Shown in pieces: positions 1-11,481 of a stretch of 64,000 nucleotides of DNA. The stretch's first letter is position 1; the number at the start of each line of letters is the position of its first letter. Made by a program: the position numbers and the translations under genes. Source of the stretch: Trichostrongylus colubriformis (taxonomy: Eukaryota; Nematoda; Chromadorea; Rhabditida; Trichostrongylidae); the NCBI GenBank assembly GCA_963978905.1, contig OZ022259.1, positions 46,270,727 through 46,334,726 of the forward strand, given 5' to 3'. The notes under the pieces were generated by a model, which worked only from the letters and a program-made list of their open reading frames with translations, made no database searches and had not been told where the DNA came from.

Positions 1-1065
1 TAGTTGTTTTGTTGTGAAGAGTGCAGGGGGAAAAGGGGTGATGAGTGCAGGGGTATCTCACTATGGACATTAATTACCTTAGCCAGAACGGGATGGAAAT
101 CACTTTTCTACTCTGAGGCTCAGGCAAAATTCAAAAAAAGCAAAAATATTTACCTGAAACTGCAGATTGACTCCTCAAAAATCCACTTGAGATGTTTTGA
201 TGGGGGCAACTTTTTATTAGATGCCCCCTCATTGCTATAGCACACTGCCATTATACAGTCTGCATCACTGCATCATGGTTCTCAGCTGTCAAGACACAAT
301 AAATGCAATTTTCTGAAGGGCTCCCACGGTGCCATAGTTTTAGGTCCTGAGCGGAATTCCAGCTGACAGCGGCAAGTCGTGTTGATAGCGCCGTGGGTAG
401 GTGCGACGCCGCGAAGCGATTTTTCAACAGAAGGCTACACACCCTAAGCGAAGGGGAGCAGTTGTTTGTCTACCTAAGACCATCATCATTGGGGTTTTAA
501 TTACCACTTTTCATCTCACTTCGTATAATTGTTGCTCGCTGACGCTCTATGGGTTCCACTTTTCATTCGAGACCTGCTTTCTCACGTTTCTGCTGGTCGT
601 AGCCTTTGCATCTTATCTCCTCTGCTCAAATTTTTTCGTCTGTTGTCGCTTTACGAGATTTTTTTGCCGCTACTCGGTGTTTTCACACTCACTCTGTTAG
701 TGGCACTTCCTGCACAGTGCTCTTTTAGCCGACTTAGTGGTGATACTTTTACTAACATGATAATTTGTTAATTAATCTTTTTGAGAAGCTATTCGAAAAT
801 AAGGAACGAGGAATGCTTCTCCTGCTGTAGTTCCCTAACACATCTACATCCATATTCAACAACCGACTAAGATTTTTACATGAAATTCCTTTTCTTTTTT
901 TGAGGATTTTCGGGAAATCTTTTCTGTGCAGAATTTCAATATTTCTCATGTTTATTTGAATCAGCATATGAATTATCCTAAATGACTATTGGCTGATCAA
1001 ATATCTTTTTCAAATGTCAAAATTTTGTGAAATGTTCAAGCTTTTCGAATGTGTTTATTCGAGAT
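1..1065. other. non-genic, degenerate repeat-derived sequence
   Basis: No exon with convincing splice sites and a recognisable protein was found here. Positions about 340-456 resemble the right half of the M2 miniature-element family (CCGCGAAGCG motif followed by GGCTACACACCC). The remainder is AT-rich and unremarkable. Confidence 0.5.
340..456 (+). repeat. right end of M2-family miniature element (solo, degenerate)
   Basis: The sequence contains GACGCCGCGAAGCGATTTTT followed by GGCTACACACCC. This matches the right part of the elements at 22007-22233 and 63384-63718. No left terminus is visible, so this is a partial, diverged copy. Confidence 0.45.
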
Positions 1066-1350
1066 TGCAGCGGTACTGCTCAGCATAGGTCAAAAAAACC
1101 TTGACGCAGGAGTCGTATTTGGGAGGGGTGGAGGTTTACCCGGTTCATTTGGAAAGGGTGATGTCGGGAAGGGACGGGTTGGCGTTGACAACAGATGAAA
1201 GTGGGTGCCACCGATATGTATATCAAGTAGGCTGTTGCTTAATTTACTAATGCCTTCGCACCGCGAATGCCTTTTTTAGTGGCCCGTACAGGGAGCGGGA
1301 TGGAGGCAAGACACCAGGGGTGAGTAGAGGGTCTATCACAAACATAATTA
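1066..1350 (+). repeat. dispersed repeat R1, copy 1
   Basis: This stretch is a diverged direct copy of 6036-6430. Both run GAGATTGC-GCG-TACTGC-CAGCA, then a GTCGTATTTG-like motif, then ATATCAAGTAGGCTG, and end at GGGTCTATCACAAAC. No coding potential is seen. The GTCGTATTTGG motif recurs elsewhere in the window. Confidence 0.7.
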
Positions 1351-1431
1351 AAGGCATCGGGAGGGGGGCAAGGGTGAAAAACGTTTACAAAAGCAATGAA
1401 AACAAACATATGGGTTCAGTGGACATAATGT

Positions 1432-1505
1432 GAAGCCGGCGTTGAAAAACGCGCTGTGGGGCGCTATTTGCCCTCCTAGCGCGCTTCCGTGGCCGAGCCA
1501 CGCTG
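1432..1505 (+). repeat. dispersed GC-rich repeat R2, copy 1
   Basis: GAAAAACGCGC, a spacer, then CTAGCGCGCTTC and GTGGCCGAG. The same order recurs at 60230-60312, inside intron 3 of the kinase gene. The GCGC core is partly self-complementary. Confidence 0.6.
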
Positions 1506-1641
1506 GATTCATTTTAATGCTTGTCTTCGGCCTGATTGATGCTTATTTTTAAATTATTTCCTCTGAAGTTTGCTTTCGGGTCACATATTTACTTGTTTTC
1601 TTATTTATCTACTTCATTTGGGGATCCTACATATCTCAAAA

Positions 1642-1907
1642 GGGCACTATTCAACTATCACTCCCCCAGATACCCCGAGTTGGTCAAAAAATAATTTTCG
1701 CTGAAACTTTACCCAGGGGGGTTATTTAGGGTGCTGATCACGAATATGACATCCGTTTTTGCCGTTTGCACCAATTTGGCGCAAACGGCAAAAACGGATG
1801 TCATATTCGTGATCAGCACCCCAAATAACCTTCTGGGCAAAGTTTCAGCGAAAATTATTTTTAGACCAACTCGGGGTATCTGGGGGAGTGATAGTTGAAT
1901 AGTGCCC
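1642..1907. mobile_element. 266-bp near-perfect palindromic MITE with 6-bp target duplication
   Basis: The two arms (about 1642-1768 and 1781-1907) are nearly exact reverse complements. They start GGGCACTATTCAACTATCAC and end GTGATAGTTGAATAGTGCCC, with a ~12-base centre. TCAAAA occurs immediately before (1636-1641) and after (1908-1913), consistent with a 6-bp target-site duplication. The high arm identity suggests a young insertion. The transposase superfamily is not clear from the termini. Confidence 0.85.
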
Positions 1908-1961
1908 TCAAAAGTTGTAAACCAACGAGTTTTTTCACTTTTCTTATTGTTGCAATTGCAG

Positions 1962-2035
1962 TTATGTGGGAAACGTGGATCCCTCCGTCACAGAAGAGTT
2001 CATTGAAACCTTGTTCGGCCAAAGTCATTTTTGAT
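1962..2035 (+). pseudogene. TIA-1/TIAR-like RRM1 exon, internally deleted
   Basis: After the acceptor TTGCAG (ends 1961) the + strand reads YVGNVDPSVTEEFIETLFG, the RNP2 strand and first helix of the first RRM of TIA-1/TIAR-type RNA-binding proteins. Just before a good donor (GTGAGT at 2036) the motif KVIFD appears in another frame. In the family these two pieces are joined by about eight more residues (loop and start of the next strand), so roughly 20 bases are missing and the frame is broken. This is either a pseudogene or an assembly or sequencing error in a real gene. Family members bind U-rich RNA in splicing and stress granules. The RRM assignment is fairly secure; the TIAR subfamily rests on the YVGN-DPSVTE-F wording. 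Confidence 0.65.
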
Positions 2036-3395
2036 GTGAGTCTTTTTTTTATTATTAGTATCCTGTATCGCTAAACAGATTTCAGATTGGTGGTTCTGGC
2101 ATAGAACAGTAAATTGAAGTACTGACTTCGTGCTTGCATTGATGTAATAGCCTGATTGCTCCGCAAGCCTTTGCTTCGTGACTTACCGGTCTTATCTGTG
2201 TTTTTGCCATTGCTGCTTTTATGTTTTTGACAAGTTGCTTTACCTGAAGTAATCCACGAGTCAGCCGTGTTACTTATTTCATTTACGTGATTAGCAAAAA
2301 GCGGCTAATTTTCGGGAGATGTTTTTGTATAGACAGTCTCGAATCATTTTATTGCCAGGGCCTCAAAGTGATTTTAACAAGGACTGTCCGCGTTACTTTT
2401 AGTTCCCTGCACTTTTGGTTGCTGTTTGTTTGGACGCTGGCAACATCTGGAAAACCGGAATTCGCGAATCAATGGCTTGCGTGCTGATCTTTTTTTATTG
2501 TAGTTTAGGCTCTCGATAATTACTTTTTCTTCGCTTATTCTATTTCTTATTCTTATTACACTGTTAGCTGATTTGGCGCTGTTCCTTGAATCCCGTTTAT
2601 TTGGTTTTCTTCTCAACATTTTCATGGGTATGGCGGTAAATAACTCCGTGTACCTTTTTGTTTTCTGCATTGCGCTTTGCACACTTTTGCTGTTTTCCAT
2701 TTTGGATTTCTTTTGATTGCTTTGTCATATGCCGGCATTCCAAAATGAGTCCCTTTCGCAGGTGCGGCGACTGCATGGGTAACCAACGTACGAACACGTA
2801 GTGTCGACCTCGTCCCAAACTGCAGCTTCAAGAAGTATCCATTTACCACATTCGCTTTCTTTATGATTTTCCTCATTCTTTTTCCTTTCATTTTTTACTT
2901 GTTTTTGCGACGCGCATAAGATATTAGGGAATTAGGGTCATGAATATACAGCAGAAGGGAGGCCACGGAGTCTCCAAGGTTTCTATACCGCTATCCAAAG
3001 TTTCCAAGTTGGCTTTGTTTCAGGGAACAAATGATCCGTACGTTTATTGAATTCGCGGATCACAACATGGGCTCAACTCTTACAAACAATGAGTAGGCGA
3101 ATGCTCTTGGATAAGGTGCTGCTTGTGGTGGAAAGTCTCACACCTTCACTCATCGTTCATCAGTTTTTTTTATATCGGTTTTGGGAAACGAAGGTGAAAT
3201 GGGCGGTGGAATCGGGACAGCATCGGTATTCTTGAAGTGCACATACTCAACGTGCAAGCATATGCGTTCGTAAAATTCAATTTAAAAGATTGTACTGGGC
3301 TATCCTGCTGATGAGTGGTGGTGATATTGGTGAGAATAGGACCCGCTGCTCCTGGAGAAAGACGAGTGATGGGAGTCTTTATTTGCATCACTGAG
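2036..3395. other. non-genic or intronic stretch
   Basis: If the RRM exon and the Q/Y-rich block at 3396-3750 belong to one gene, this is intronic. No second RRM exon was recognised. The sequence is T-rich on the + strand, with many TTTT and TTCT tracts, and no repeat shared with other parts of the window was noticed. Confidence 0.35.
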
Positions 3396-3750
3396 AAATC
3401 ACAATTTTATTCATGTTTTGCAATCGGACAAGCGTCAGCAGCGCTACAGTTACTATGGTCAAGTGCTGGCTATGGAGGACAAGTCACTGCTAGCAGTGGC
3501 TATGGCGCGCTTACCACTGGTAAGCTTGGCGAGGCAACAGCGGAAACGGTACTACAACTATTATGCACAGTACTACAGCAATCCACAAGTTATGCTGCTG
3601 TGGGCGAGGCAGAACATTTTGTATAACATACTTTTTCTGTTCACAATAATTGTGGAATTATTTCACCTGTCTCTTGCAGTTATTGACAGCAGCAACAGGC
3701 TGGAGCTGGTCAGACAGCAACGGCTGGAGCGAATGGAAATCATCAAGTAA
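3396..3750 (+). pseudogene. decayed Q/Y/G-rich low-complexity C-terminal exons, possibly of the TIAR-like gene
   Basis: The + strand encodes low-complexity pieces in alternating frames: QQRYSYYGQ, then SAGYGGQVTASSGYGA, then RYYNYYAQYYSNPQ, and after a possible 59-bp intron (about 3622-3680, GTATAA...TTGCAG) QQQQAGAGQTATAGANGN. Y/G/Q-rich tails are typical of TIAR-type RNA-binding proteins, and the block lies 1.4 kb downstream of the RRM exon on the same strand. The frame changes imply several small indels. Reading it as the tail of the same gene is inference; a chance low-complexity repeat is the alternative. Confidence 0.4.
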
Positions 3751-5889
3751 TACTAAATACTCACAAGCAGTGCATGTAGACATTCCCTTCATTTGTCTAT
3801 GGTTTTCATTCACTCCTATGATCTATTTGTGTCGGTTTGTATTTTATCCAGTTACAACTATTCAGTTGATTTTTACTTCTTCGTTATGATGATACTCCTA
3901 CGTTATACCTGCAGATCCTTTGTTGGATGTCTTTAAGCATGTTGACTGTGTGAGTTAATGAATTGTGCATTATCATGGAATCATGTCTATCTTAAACGTT
4001 GAGAAGTAGTTGAAGCTGTTGTGACAGAAGTAGACTGTGACAGCCCGACGTCCAACGGTGCTTTTGACATGCTCACTACCCACGGGTGGGCTAAGACACC
4101 AGCAAGGGGCAACCGGAAATGCGAGTAATGAGATCACTCCACCATATGAAACTTTCAAACTGAATACTATATAAACTTTCAAACTTATATGGCTCGTTTA
4201 CTATCAGCTTTCACATCAAATCGCTTGGCCCTTCACTTACAGATGAAGGAATCTTAAAAGAGGTGTTGGAAACTCTGAAATGAACGCAGGAAGCCAATAA
4301 CTGAGAAATCATTCTTACATCTATTTATGGTTGGGAAACTATAGTGTGATCATGAGTGTGCCATTGATCATTTCTGGTGGGAAGTAGTCCAGTGTTCCGC
4401 AAATTGACTGGCGGCTTGAGTGAAAAGAAACCATTGTCCATCCAAAATCGGCTCTACATGATACCTTCCTTCGTGACCTTGATGTGGAAGGAATAACGAT
4501 TAGGCTTCTACACTCTAGTTCAGATGTGCTGTTTTGAAAAAGCAAGCATCAACGTAAATATTGTGTGGCGAACACTGTGTAAAAAAAGCCACATCGAGAA
4601 AAAATTCTACGGCATCTACAAATCGTCGTTAACTTTTGTTTGAATAGAAACCACAACATTCGAGATGTTTTTTAGAGAAGGTGATGTAACATTTACAATT
4701 GTACTCAAAAATGAGATTATATCCACCAAATTCCCATCTTTATATTCCCTTTCCCGTGCAGAAGAATGCTTTCTGGTTTTATTCACTTTTCATTTGGTTT
4801 GAATAACCTGCTTTGCATGGCAGTAGCTGAGTGCATCCGCAAGTTGACGAGCATATCTGAATTAGATCCATTTATTTATTAAGTAGACATGTGCAAAGAC
4901 ATGTGGCAACATGAAAACAACGAAAAGAAACGAATCAAGAAGTAAACGAACATCATAAAATTAAATTATATAAAATCGTTATGATTATATCGTTCGTTAT
5001 CGTTATAATATAACCATATAAAATTATATAAACAAAATACCCCTCTCCTATAACTCCGATCTTATCAATAAATCCACACACTCACGCGGCGCGTTTCGTG
5101 CGCAGTCTCTCTGGCTCGCTGCCAGCAGTGGCCGCAGTGCTGTGCGCGCTTCCAATGCTTTGCTTGAATTACTATTTGACGAACTGCTGCTATTGACACA
5201 TTTCACTGGCAATTATATTAGTCATTATGACGAGTTTGGTACGGGGTGGAGGAAGAGAAAGGAGGTACGAGGTGGAAGAACCGTTCCTAGCGTCAAAAAC
5301 CCCCTCTTGCAGATAGGAAACTCTTCATCTCGAAACTCCTCCCTACTCCCTGACGTAAGTTGAAACTCACTTTCAATCTAAGTGAAGCTTGTTTCTTCCT
5401 TGTCAAGGGGAAGAGGTGTGAACTTCAACACGAGCCTAGGAAGGAGAAAGTGCTTCGGGTAAGTGAAACAATATCCTTATGCAAAAAGAGGTTTGTTGCG
5501 TGAAAAGTGTTTCATTCGCCCAGGGCTCCCCTAAGACTCATATCTCTTCGTTGGATAGCGTTTTCTATCTTAGGGAATAGAACAATACTTCTTATTAGTT
5601 CGTACAGTTTGATGTATCCCCTTATCGAAGCCACAGATGAAGGTAGTGGTTCTTCTTCCAGCTAAGGCTTAGGCAAAAGCCTAGGCAAAAATAACACCAA
5701 CGGACGAGCGATCCTCCACTCCAACAACATCAGCACCAATGATTGTCGCATACGAACGCCAAATAACATGCTAGAAACTTTGATGTTTCTCAACTCCGCG
5801 GAGATAAAGCGCGCCAGAGCGCCCGATAAGGTGCGCGCGCGACACGCGTCGCGTGAGGGTGTGTATTTATCGTTGCGATCCTATAACTC
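3751..5889. other. non-genic stretch with an AT-rich segment
   Basis: No exon or named repeat was recognised. Positions 4950-5035 are very AT-rich and repeat ATATAAAAT and TCGTTAT motifs. A GTAAGT at 5355 follows a short open frame, but it has no recognisable protein and no clear upstream acceptor. Confidence 0.4.
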
Positions 5890-5965
5890 CTTGCATCATG
5901 CAAAGGCGTCAAATTGGCAAGTTTGTGTAATTGCGGCAAATAAGACTCGTCCGAACTACAGCCTA
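5890..5965 (-). repeat. fragment of dispersed repeat R3
   Basis: Contains GGCGTCAAATTGG-AAGTTTGTG-AATTGCGGC-AAT, followed by ACTCGTCC. This matches 58310-58380 and, inverted, 20460-20515. It is a partial copy of the longer repeat described at 20440-20890. Confidence 0.55.
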
Positions 5966-6035
5966 GCAACCGTACGCCAAAAATGCCCCCTCTCGATGTC
6001 TTTAAGTATCCTTTTGAATATCATCTCTTTATTTC

Positions 6036-6430
6036 AGATTGCCGCGATACTGCACAGCAAGGGTCGAAAAAATCCTGACGGAGGGATCGTATTTGCAGGG
6101 AGTCGGGGATGGGGTGTAGAAGCTTCACTCCCGTTTGGAAGGGGGAGAGAGATGTCCAGGAATGTTATGTGGTGAGGTAGATCCTGGTTTGAAAAAAAAA
6201 GCTTCAGTTGTGTACGGCTCCATTTGCAAAGAGAGATGTCGGGGCGAATGAGGTCATAAGGGTTGGTGATAGCTGGAATTGGATGTGACTAATATATCAA
6301 GTAGGCTGGTGCGTAATTTTCTAGTGCCTTCCCGCCGCGTATCCCTTTCCCTTCTCCTCGTCCGTACGGAAAGTATGGATGCACGCAGTACACCAGGGGC
6401 GGGTAAGGGTCTATCACAAACACAGTTAAG
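6036..6430 (+). repeat. dispersed repeat R1, copy 2
   Basis: Diverged direct copy of 1066-1350 with an extra ~100 bp in the middle (about 6150-6240). It shares the ATATCAAGTAGGCTG block and the GGGTCTATCACAAAC end. A nearby GGGGTCGTATTTGG motif lies at 6483. Confidence 0.7.
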
Positions 6431-7252
6431 CATAGGTTGAGGAATCCTCGGAAACGGTCGCATCTTGATCGGAAATATGAAGGGGTCGTATTTGGTGTGG
6501 GTCTTCTAGAGGAATCTTTGAAAGTTACCGGGGAATTATTTCTGGATTTTTCAGCCACTCTAACTAGAAAGGGCGGTCGATCGATATGCATTATTTCCAT
6601 TAGTTCTGTTGGGTAGTAGTAATAATAAAAGATGTAATTTCAAGTATGAGATACCAATTCTTTCAAAATGCTACCAGCAGTACTATCATATCGTCATCAC
6701 TATCCGGTCTTGGGTTCGTTTCATTACAGTAGATTTGGGATTTAGAAGGGGTGCATAAAACAATTACCTAAACTCAGTGGCTAGAGTCCAGCCCGAACCC
6801 CTCAGGAGGGGGCCATCGCCTTGCCCATTTTCTCGATACCGCGCTGTATTCTGCAGAGCAGACGACTGGAAGGTTTATCGGACCGCTGCAGGAGCTCACG
6901 CAGAACAGCCGGCAAGGAGGCTCGACAAGAAGACCATTCGCTGAAGAGCTAGTGATCTTTTTGATTTTGCCTAATAAATTTTTCTCGAAAATGTATACAA
7001 AGGGGTGAGTTCAGTCACATTTGCGTTTTTTTAATCTTTCATTGATTATTTATTACATTTGTTGTTTTATTGTATTTTGTTGTTGGATTCTCTAAGGATA
7101 TTGAGATGTCTGAATTAGCTATTTCAAGGATGGACGTTTTATGTATTGAGGCTTTAAAATAAGTCCTTATTTTTATTGTACTTGTTGATCCAGTAGATTA
7201 GGGTTTACATGTCGATGTAGACTATGTTTTCTTACGGTAGGATACTGACTGA
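6431..7252. other. non-genic stretch
   Basis: Nothing recognisable apart from an AT-rich tail (about 7020-7200) bordering the M1 element insertion. Confidence 0.4.
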
Positions 7253-7261
7253 ACTCCACGC

Positions 7262-7500
7262 GGGTGTGTACCCTCATGTCAGGATTTCGCACTGCTGCAT
7301 GTCGCAAGCGAAACAATGCGGACGAGCTAAAGGCGCCATGGTGTTGGGTCCCGAAGCGATTACAAGTCATCTGCGTATCGCGCCCCTAGCATCACCGTGT
7401 AATCGTTCTAAGACCCAACTGCCGCGACCGCATAGCTCGCACACACTGGGTCGCACGCCGCTCGTCGTCGTGCGATATCCCGACATAAGGGTACACACCC
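7262..7500 (+). mobile_element. M1-family miniature element with perfect 9-bp target duplication
   Basis: The termini GGGTGTGTACCCTCATGTC and GACATAAGGGTACACACCC are inverted repeats. The flanks ACTCCACGC (7253-7261) and ACTCCACGC (7501-7509) are identical, a 9-bp target-site duplication as made by Mutator-like (MULE) transposases. The interior has paired blocks (GCAAGCGAA..., CGCACGCCGC) but no open frame. Related copies lie at 17855, 37921 and 54270, with fragments at 10260, 53290 and 60530. Confidence 0.85.
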
Positions 7501-7899
7501 ACTCCACGCTCTTGTTTCTGAGGTTCTAGGAAGTGCTTGTGAGTTTTGACAGTGATTGTGAGTGCCCGTGAGTGTTCTGGTGTGGCAAAAGGCGTCAAGC
7601 ATGCAAAGTCTTCATTTTCTTTCAATTTACTGAGGAAAGAGGAGGGGTAAGTGAGGTGGGAGCCAGGAGGTATTTTCTGAGGATTTATAGGTGATTATGG
7701 CAGTGGATTACTAGGAACTTCTTTCTAGGAAAAGAGAAAAGGAGGGAGAGACTGGAGAGTACATTAGGACCACAGAAAGGGCAAGTAGAAGGAGCGAGAG
7801 CGATAGGGTTTGAACGGAAAATGTGGGTCATAGGTTGTGATATATTACTTTTCATTCAGGAGCCTTATGAGGGGAGGAGGTAGGGTAAGTGGGTGTATA

Positions 7900-8141
7900 T
7901 GGGTGGGGGTCAAGTGGTCGAATTTCCGCTTCGCGGCGTTTCACTCGCGGCGCCCCCGCACGACTCGCCGTATCGATTGCCCTTGGTCGCCCGGCCGAGC
8001 GTGACTGCGTCACGTCTGCGCTTTCCACTCATGCCACACTGCCTCGCTTGAAGGCTGCCATGCCCTGCCGTTGGCACTCGTACCAACCGTGCCGCTTATC
8101 GCGCGCGGCCGCGCGGAAATTCGACCACTTGACCCCCACCC
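7900..8141 (+). mobile_element. M2-family miniature element with 9-bp target duplication
   Basis: Terminal inverted repeats GGGTGGGGGTCAAGTGGTCG and CGACCACTTGACCCCCACCC bound a GC-rich, strongly self-complementary interior. GGGTGTATA flanks it at 7891-7899 and 8142-8150, a 9-bp target-site duplication. The interior (GCCATGCCCTGCCGTTGG, CTCGCTTGAAGGCTG) is shared in inverted orientation with 22007-22233. The 9-bp duplication suggests MULE mobilisation. Confidence 0.8.
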
Positions 8142-8150
8142 GGGTGTATA

Positions 8151-9589
8151 GTGTTGGGATGGTGGATCGCCGCGCGCGGCAAGCGGACGATTCCTTTCAT
8201 CTGAGGGCTCTGGGCGAGTTGTCTGAAGCAAAAGATGTGTATGATGGTAAGCGTTAGGGTGATATCAAAGGTACATCCACAGCATTGGCAAATTAGCTGC
8301 GAGTTGCCGCGCGTAACGGCACAGACCCGGTTTGGGCGGCTTTGGCGCTTTGGTGGCGCAAAATGATGCAGCCCTGACATCTATGTGAAAGCCCCCAAGA
8401 AAATCGACTAATCTGATTATTGCCAAGTATGCCTTTAATTTTTGATGATTTTCTGTAATAAAGTTGGTTTCACAGATTGCCAGACAGTAGGTGAGGCAAA
8501 TGGATAATACTGCTACAGCAAGTATTGTGAGTGAAGTTAAGCGTCAACGATGGCGAAGGATCGCCAAGAAGCGTCCGAGGCGCTAGAGAGAAGACAACAG
8601 AGAATTACATTTGTAACAAAAATACTCCAAGCATTTCTCGCAAGTTTTCGTTAAAAATTTCAGTGTCTGATGTGCTACATTGTCACATTACTACACTCAC
8701 ATACAATACTACTTTTGGGAATTACGGGATAGAATAATCAATAGCATTTGGCGTAAATGTTGGGATAGGCCACGCATTTCAATTGATCACAGATTAGCAG
8801 CAGTGATGTGAAGGCGATGCAGTATGCAAATTGGTTTTATCGGAAAGTCTACGGCTCGGAGTTAGTTGGCTTTTGGCCACTTTTTTTATGTGGCTTTCTT
8901 TTTTTTTCGCGCTGCCGCATATAGTACCTGCCTTCATATTCGACAAAAAATTTTGCGATCCTGTGAGATCCTGTCTACGTTCACGTGCCACAATATTCAA
9001 TGGAATCTCAAGAGCTACGTAAGGATTGCGTTCTGGATACATAAATGGGGAAGCACGAATCCATACAGGCGTTAAAATGCATTAGCAAAATTGAAACGAC
9101 AGCAAAAATTCAGGATGAGGTGGTAGCTCTTGCTTGGAATTGAAGATGGTCGAGGTTTTCATGAATCCTAGTAAGACGCAATTGTTAGCAGCTTCCAGCT
9201 GTCCACTGAATATAGTCATCCAACAACGGGGTGAGGTTGAGGCGCAGACGACGAGGGGCTCAGCTATCCACCAGCAAGCATTCACTTAGAAACAGAGTAC
9301 CGGGTTTTGTGCCCTTGTTAAAGGTAGTGTTTGGGGAAATTCGGCAGAAAAGTAAAAGAAGTAGTGAATATGAAGGTCGAGATGCCCAGTTACAGGACAC
9401 TGAAGAAAAAACGGATGGAAATGGTCAAAGATCTGAGAAATAGGACCCTTCCCTAGTGGATTCCCGACGTGGAGCCCTGAGGAGGGTAGTCCGGGCGAGT
9501 TTTCCATTGACATGTGGCCATGTCCTAAACACGAAGGGATGTTCGAAAATGAGGAAGCATCCTTTTTCTGGAGAGGCTTCAAGCCAAAA
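8151..9589. other. non-genic stretch
   Basis: Short open frames on both strands show no recognisable protein, splice context or sharing with other repeats. A GC-rich patch at 8290-8370 contains CGCGCGTAACGGC and GGCGGCTTTGGCGC. Confidence 0.4.
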
Positions 9590-9750
9590 CCGAGAAGGCG
9601 GGCCGCGATGCCTTTTATTCCTACCCGAGCCAGTCAGTCGCTAGGAGGCGGACCGAGCACAGTAAGGCGGCTCGAGCTGAGAAGGCCGCCTCTGCCACAG
9701 CTCGGGGGCGCGCCCTTCGCGGGAGATTTCGCTGCAAATAGGCTTTCCAA
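9590..9750 (-). repeat. inverted copy of repeat R4
   Basis: Read on the minus strand this gives GCGAAATCTCCCGCGAAGG-GCGCGCCCCCGAGCTG and a GGCGG-CTTCTC block. That order matches 54160-54270 and 54840-54970, and the start of 45680-45720. It is GC-rich and not coding in a recognisable way. Confidence 0.5.
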
Positions 9751-10259
9751 ACCCGTAGTTTTTGAGTGAATGACTCCTCTTAGGGATTCCTTGGTACCCA
9801 AATTACCCCTAACTTTGTCTTTGAAGACGCACTGAATCGGGCGAAGAACCTGCAGCTACTCTCTTGGCTTCCTGATCGACCCACGACTTTCGCGGAACTC
9901 TGCAAGGGATTCGGTCAAAAACACGTTTGGAGGGAGCTGTGCTAGATGGGGAAAAAGAAAAAAGTATAAGCGTCTTGCCCTGTAGTGAAGCATGATAGTA
10001 CGGGCAATTATAGCCACATAAAAATTTATTTTACAACCACAGTTACTGTAGTTGCAGTTGTTGCACCGATGTATGATGTACCCCCGTGTGACATTGTCTC
10101 GCTGGGACATGAACGATCGACAGATAGAACCTTTCCTATCGTTGGTCTGAGTGAGGATAGCTTTCATAAAGGGTCTGATCGTGGCTTAATGTGCAGAAAT
10201 TCGTTTAAGTACAACTTGGGTAAGGCTCCTTACCGACACTGGGACTCTGCCATTGACAG

Positions 10260-10465
10260 CTCGGAATGCGCCCTTTCATCAGAAATTCGGATCGCGACAT
10301 GCGACGCTATGCGTGTGAGCAAGGGACGCCTTATCCAGTTGGGACCCAGCTATCCAGTGATAGTTTTTTATCAGGAGGGCACTGTAATCATTTTTAGTCC
10401 CAACTAGGTATATCCGAAGCTCCCTAGCTCGCACGAATAGCGTCGCATCCCGTACACCGCGGTGA
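10260..10465 (+). repeat. degenerate M1-like fragment
   Basis: CATGCGACGCTATGCGTG at left and CCTAGCTCGCACGAATAGCG at right resemble the CTCGCACACACCGCGTCGCA segments of M1 elements, in opposite orientations. No termini or target duplication are visible, so this is an old remnant. Confidence 0.35.
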
Positions 10466-10469
10466 TAAA

Positions 10470-11481
10470 TCTTAGCATAGTGGTATGTGTATGCCATTAA
10501 TAGTTGAGTGATCAGAGAGCGGAAATGACACCTCTTTGCGACGAGCATTGTTTTAGAAGGAATCAATAATCTGTCAAAAATTGCGTCTCTATTTTCGCAA
10601 AAAATTATAATCGGAGGATCTTAATTGTAGGTATCTGGTGTGCTTGTTTCGAGTGAAGCTTGAAGAGGCATGAATGCCATACTTACGCTGGGATTTGAAA
10701 TGAAAGATGGCAGCAAATTTCATGATGGTTTTGTGAGATATATGGAAATTCTACAATACCGAAGGGTTAGATCATATTTGAAATTTGTTCATTGAAATAT
10801 TAGTGAAAAAAGATGAGACCGTGACGGTTTCATTCCCGCACCATAGCATTGAAGTTTTTTTGTGCCATGGGGGCAGAAATTAGCACGCGGCAACAGATGT
10901 GCGGCGCGAATTTTAGCGCAAGAGAGCCGAATGTAACTAGGTCCCTCGGCGATACCCTGTCCTGCGTCTTATATCATGCGTGATCGCCTTATGACCCAAC
11001 TACAAACGTCTCCCACAGTTCGCACGCATCGCGTTCACACCACGAGAACATTCGAATGACATACCATGTAGAGGAAGAGTATAGTGTATTTTGTTCTTAC
11101 AAAAAGGGTAATCTCACGTAGTGAGCCCATTTCCTAGAAAGAAAGGTAGCCACGCCCAATGGCGGTCTTGGATACTAATATGGTGGAGCCCATATCCCCA
11201 CGTACAGAAAGAGCGAAGGTTCAAAAAAAACTTCAGTACCTTTGAAAAGGCCCCGATGGCCCAATGGTAGACAAAAAAAGAAGGCTTACAGAGTGCAGAG
11301 GATAGTGCTCAAATCTCAAGGTGAAAATAACTCAGGTTCTAGCTGGCTATAGAGGGTCAATGAACAGACCAGAATTGTTGATCAGCGCATCCAGACAGCT
11401 TACTGCTTCAGTAAAATTACAGTTTCGCCCATTCAGTCTTGAGAAGGACATGCATTCTCTTTTTGTTCAAATGTATTAGTA
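10470..11481. other. non-genic stretch with M1-like traces
   Basis: Around 10930-11045 the motifs AGTTCGCACGCATCGCG and GACCCAACTAC recall M1 interiors. Around 11254-11275, TGGCCCAATGG resembles a tRNA A box but no matching B box follows, so no tRNA is called. No exon is recognised. Confidence 0.4.

Noticed and set aside
9985..10407. 140-codon open frame on +
   Set aside because: It overlaps a degenerate M1-like fragment, shows no recognisable domain or splice context, and the last third is repeat-derived.
11251..11330. possible tRNA or SINE (A-box-like TGGCCCAATGG)
   Set aside because: No B box, T arm or acceptor pairing follows at the right distance.
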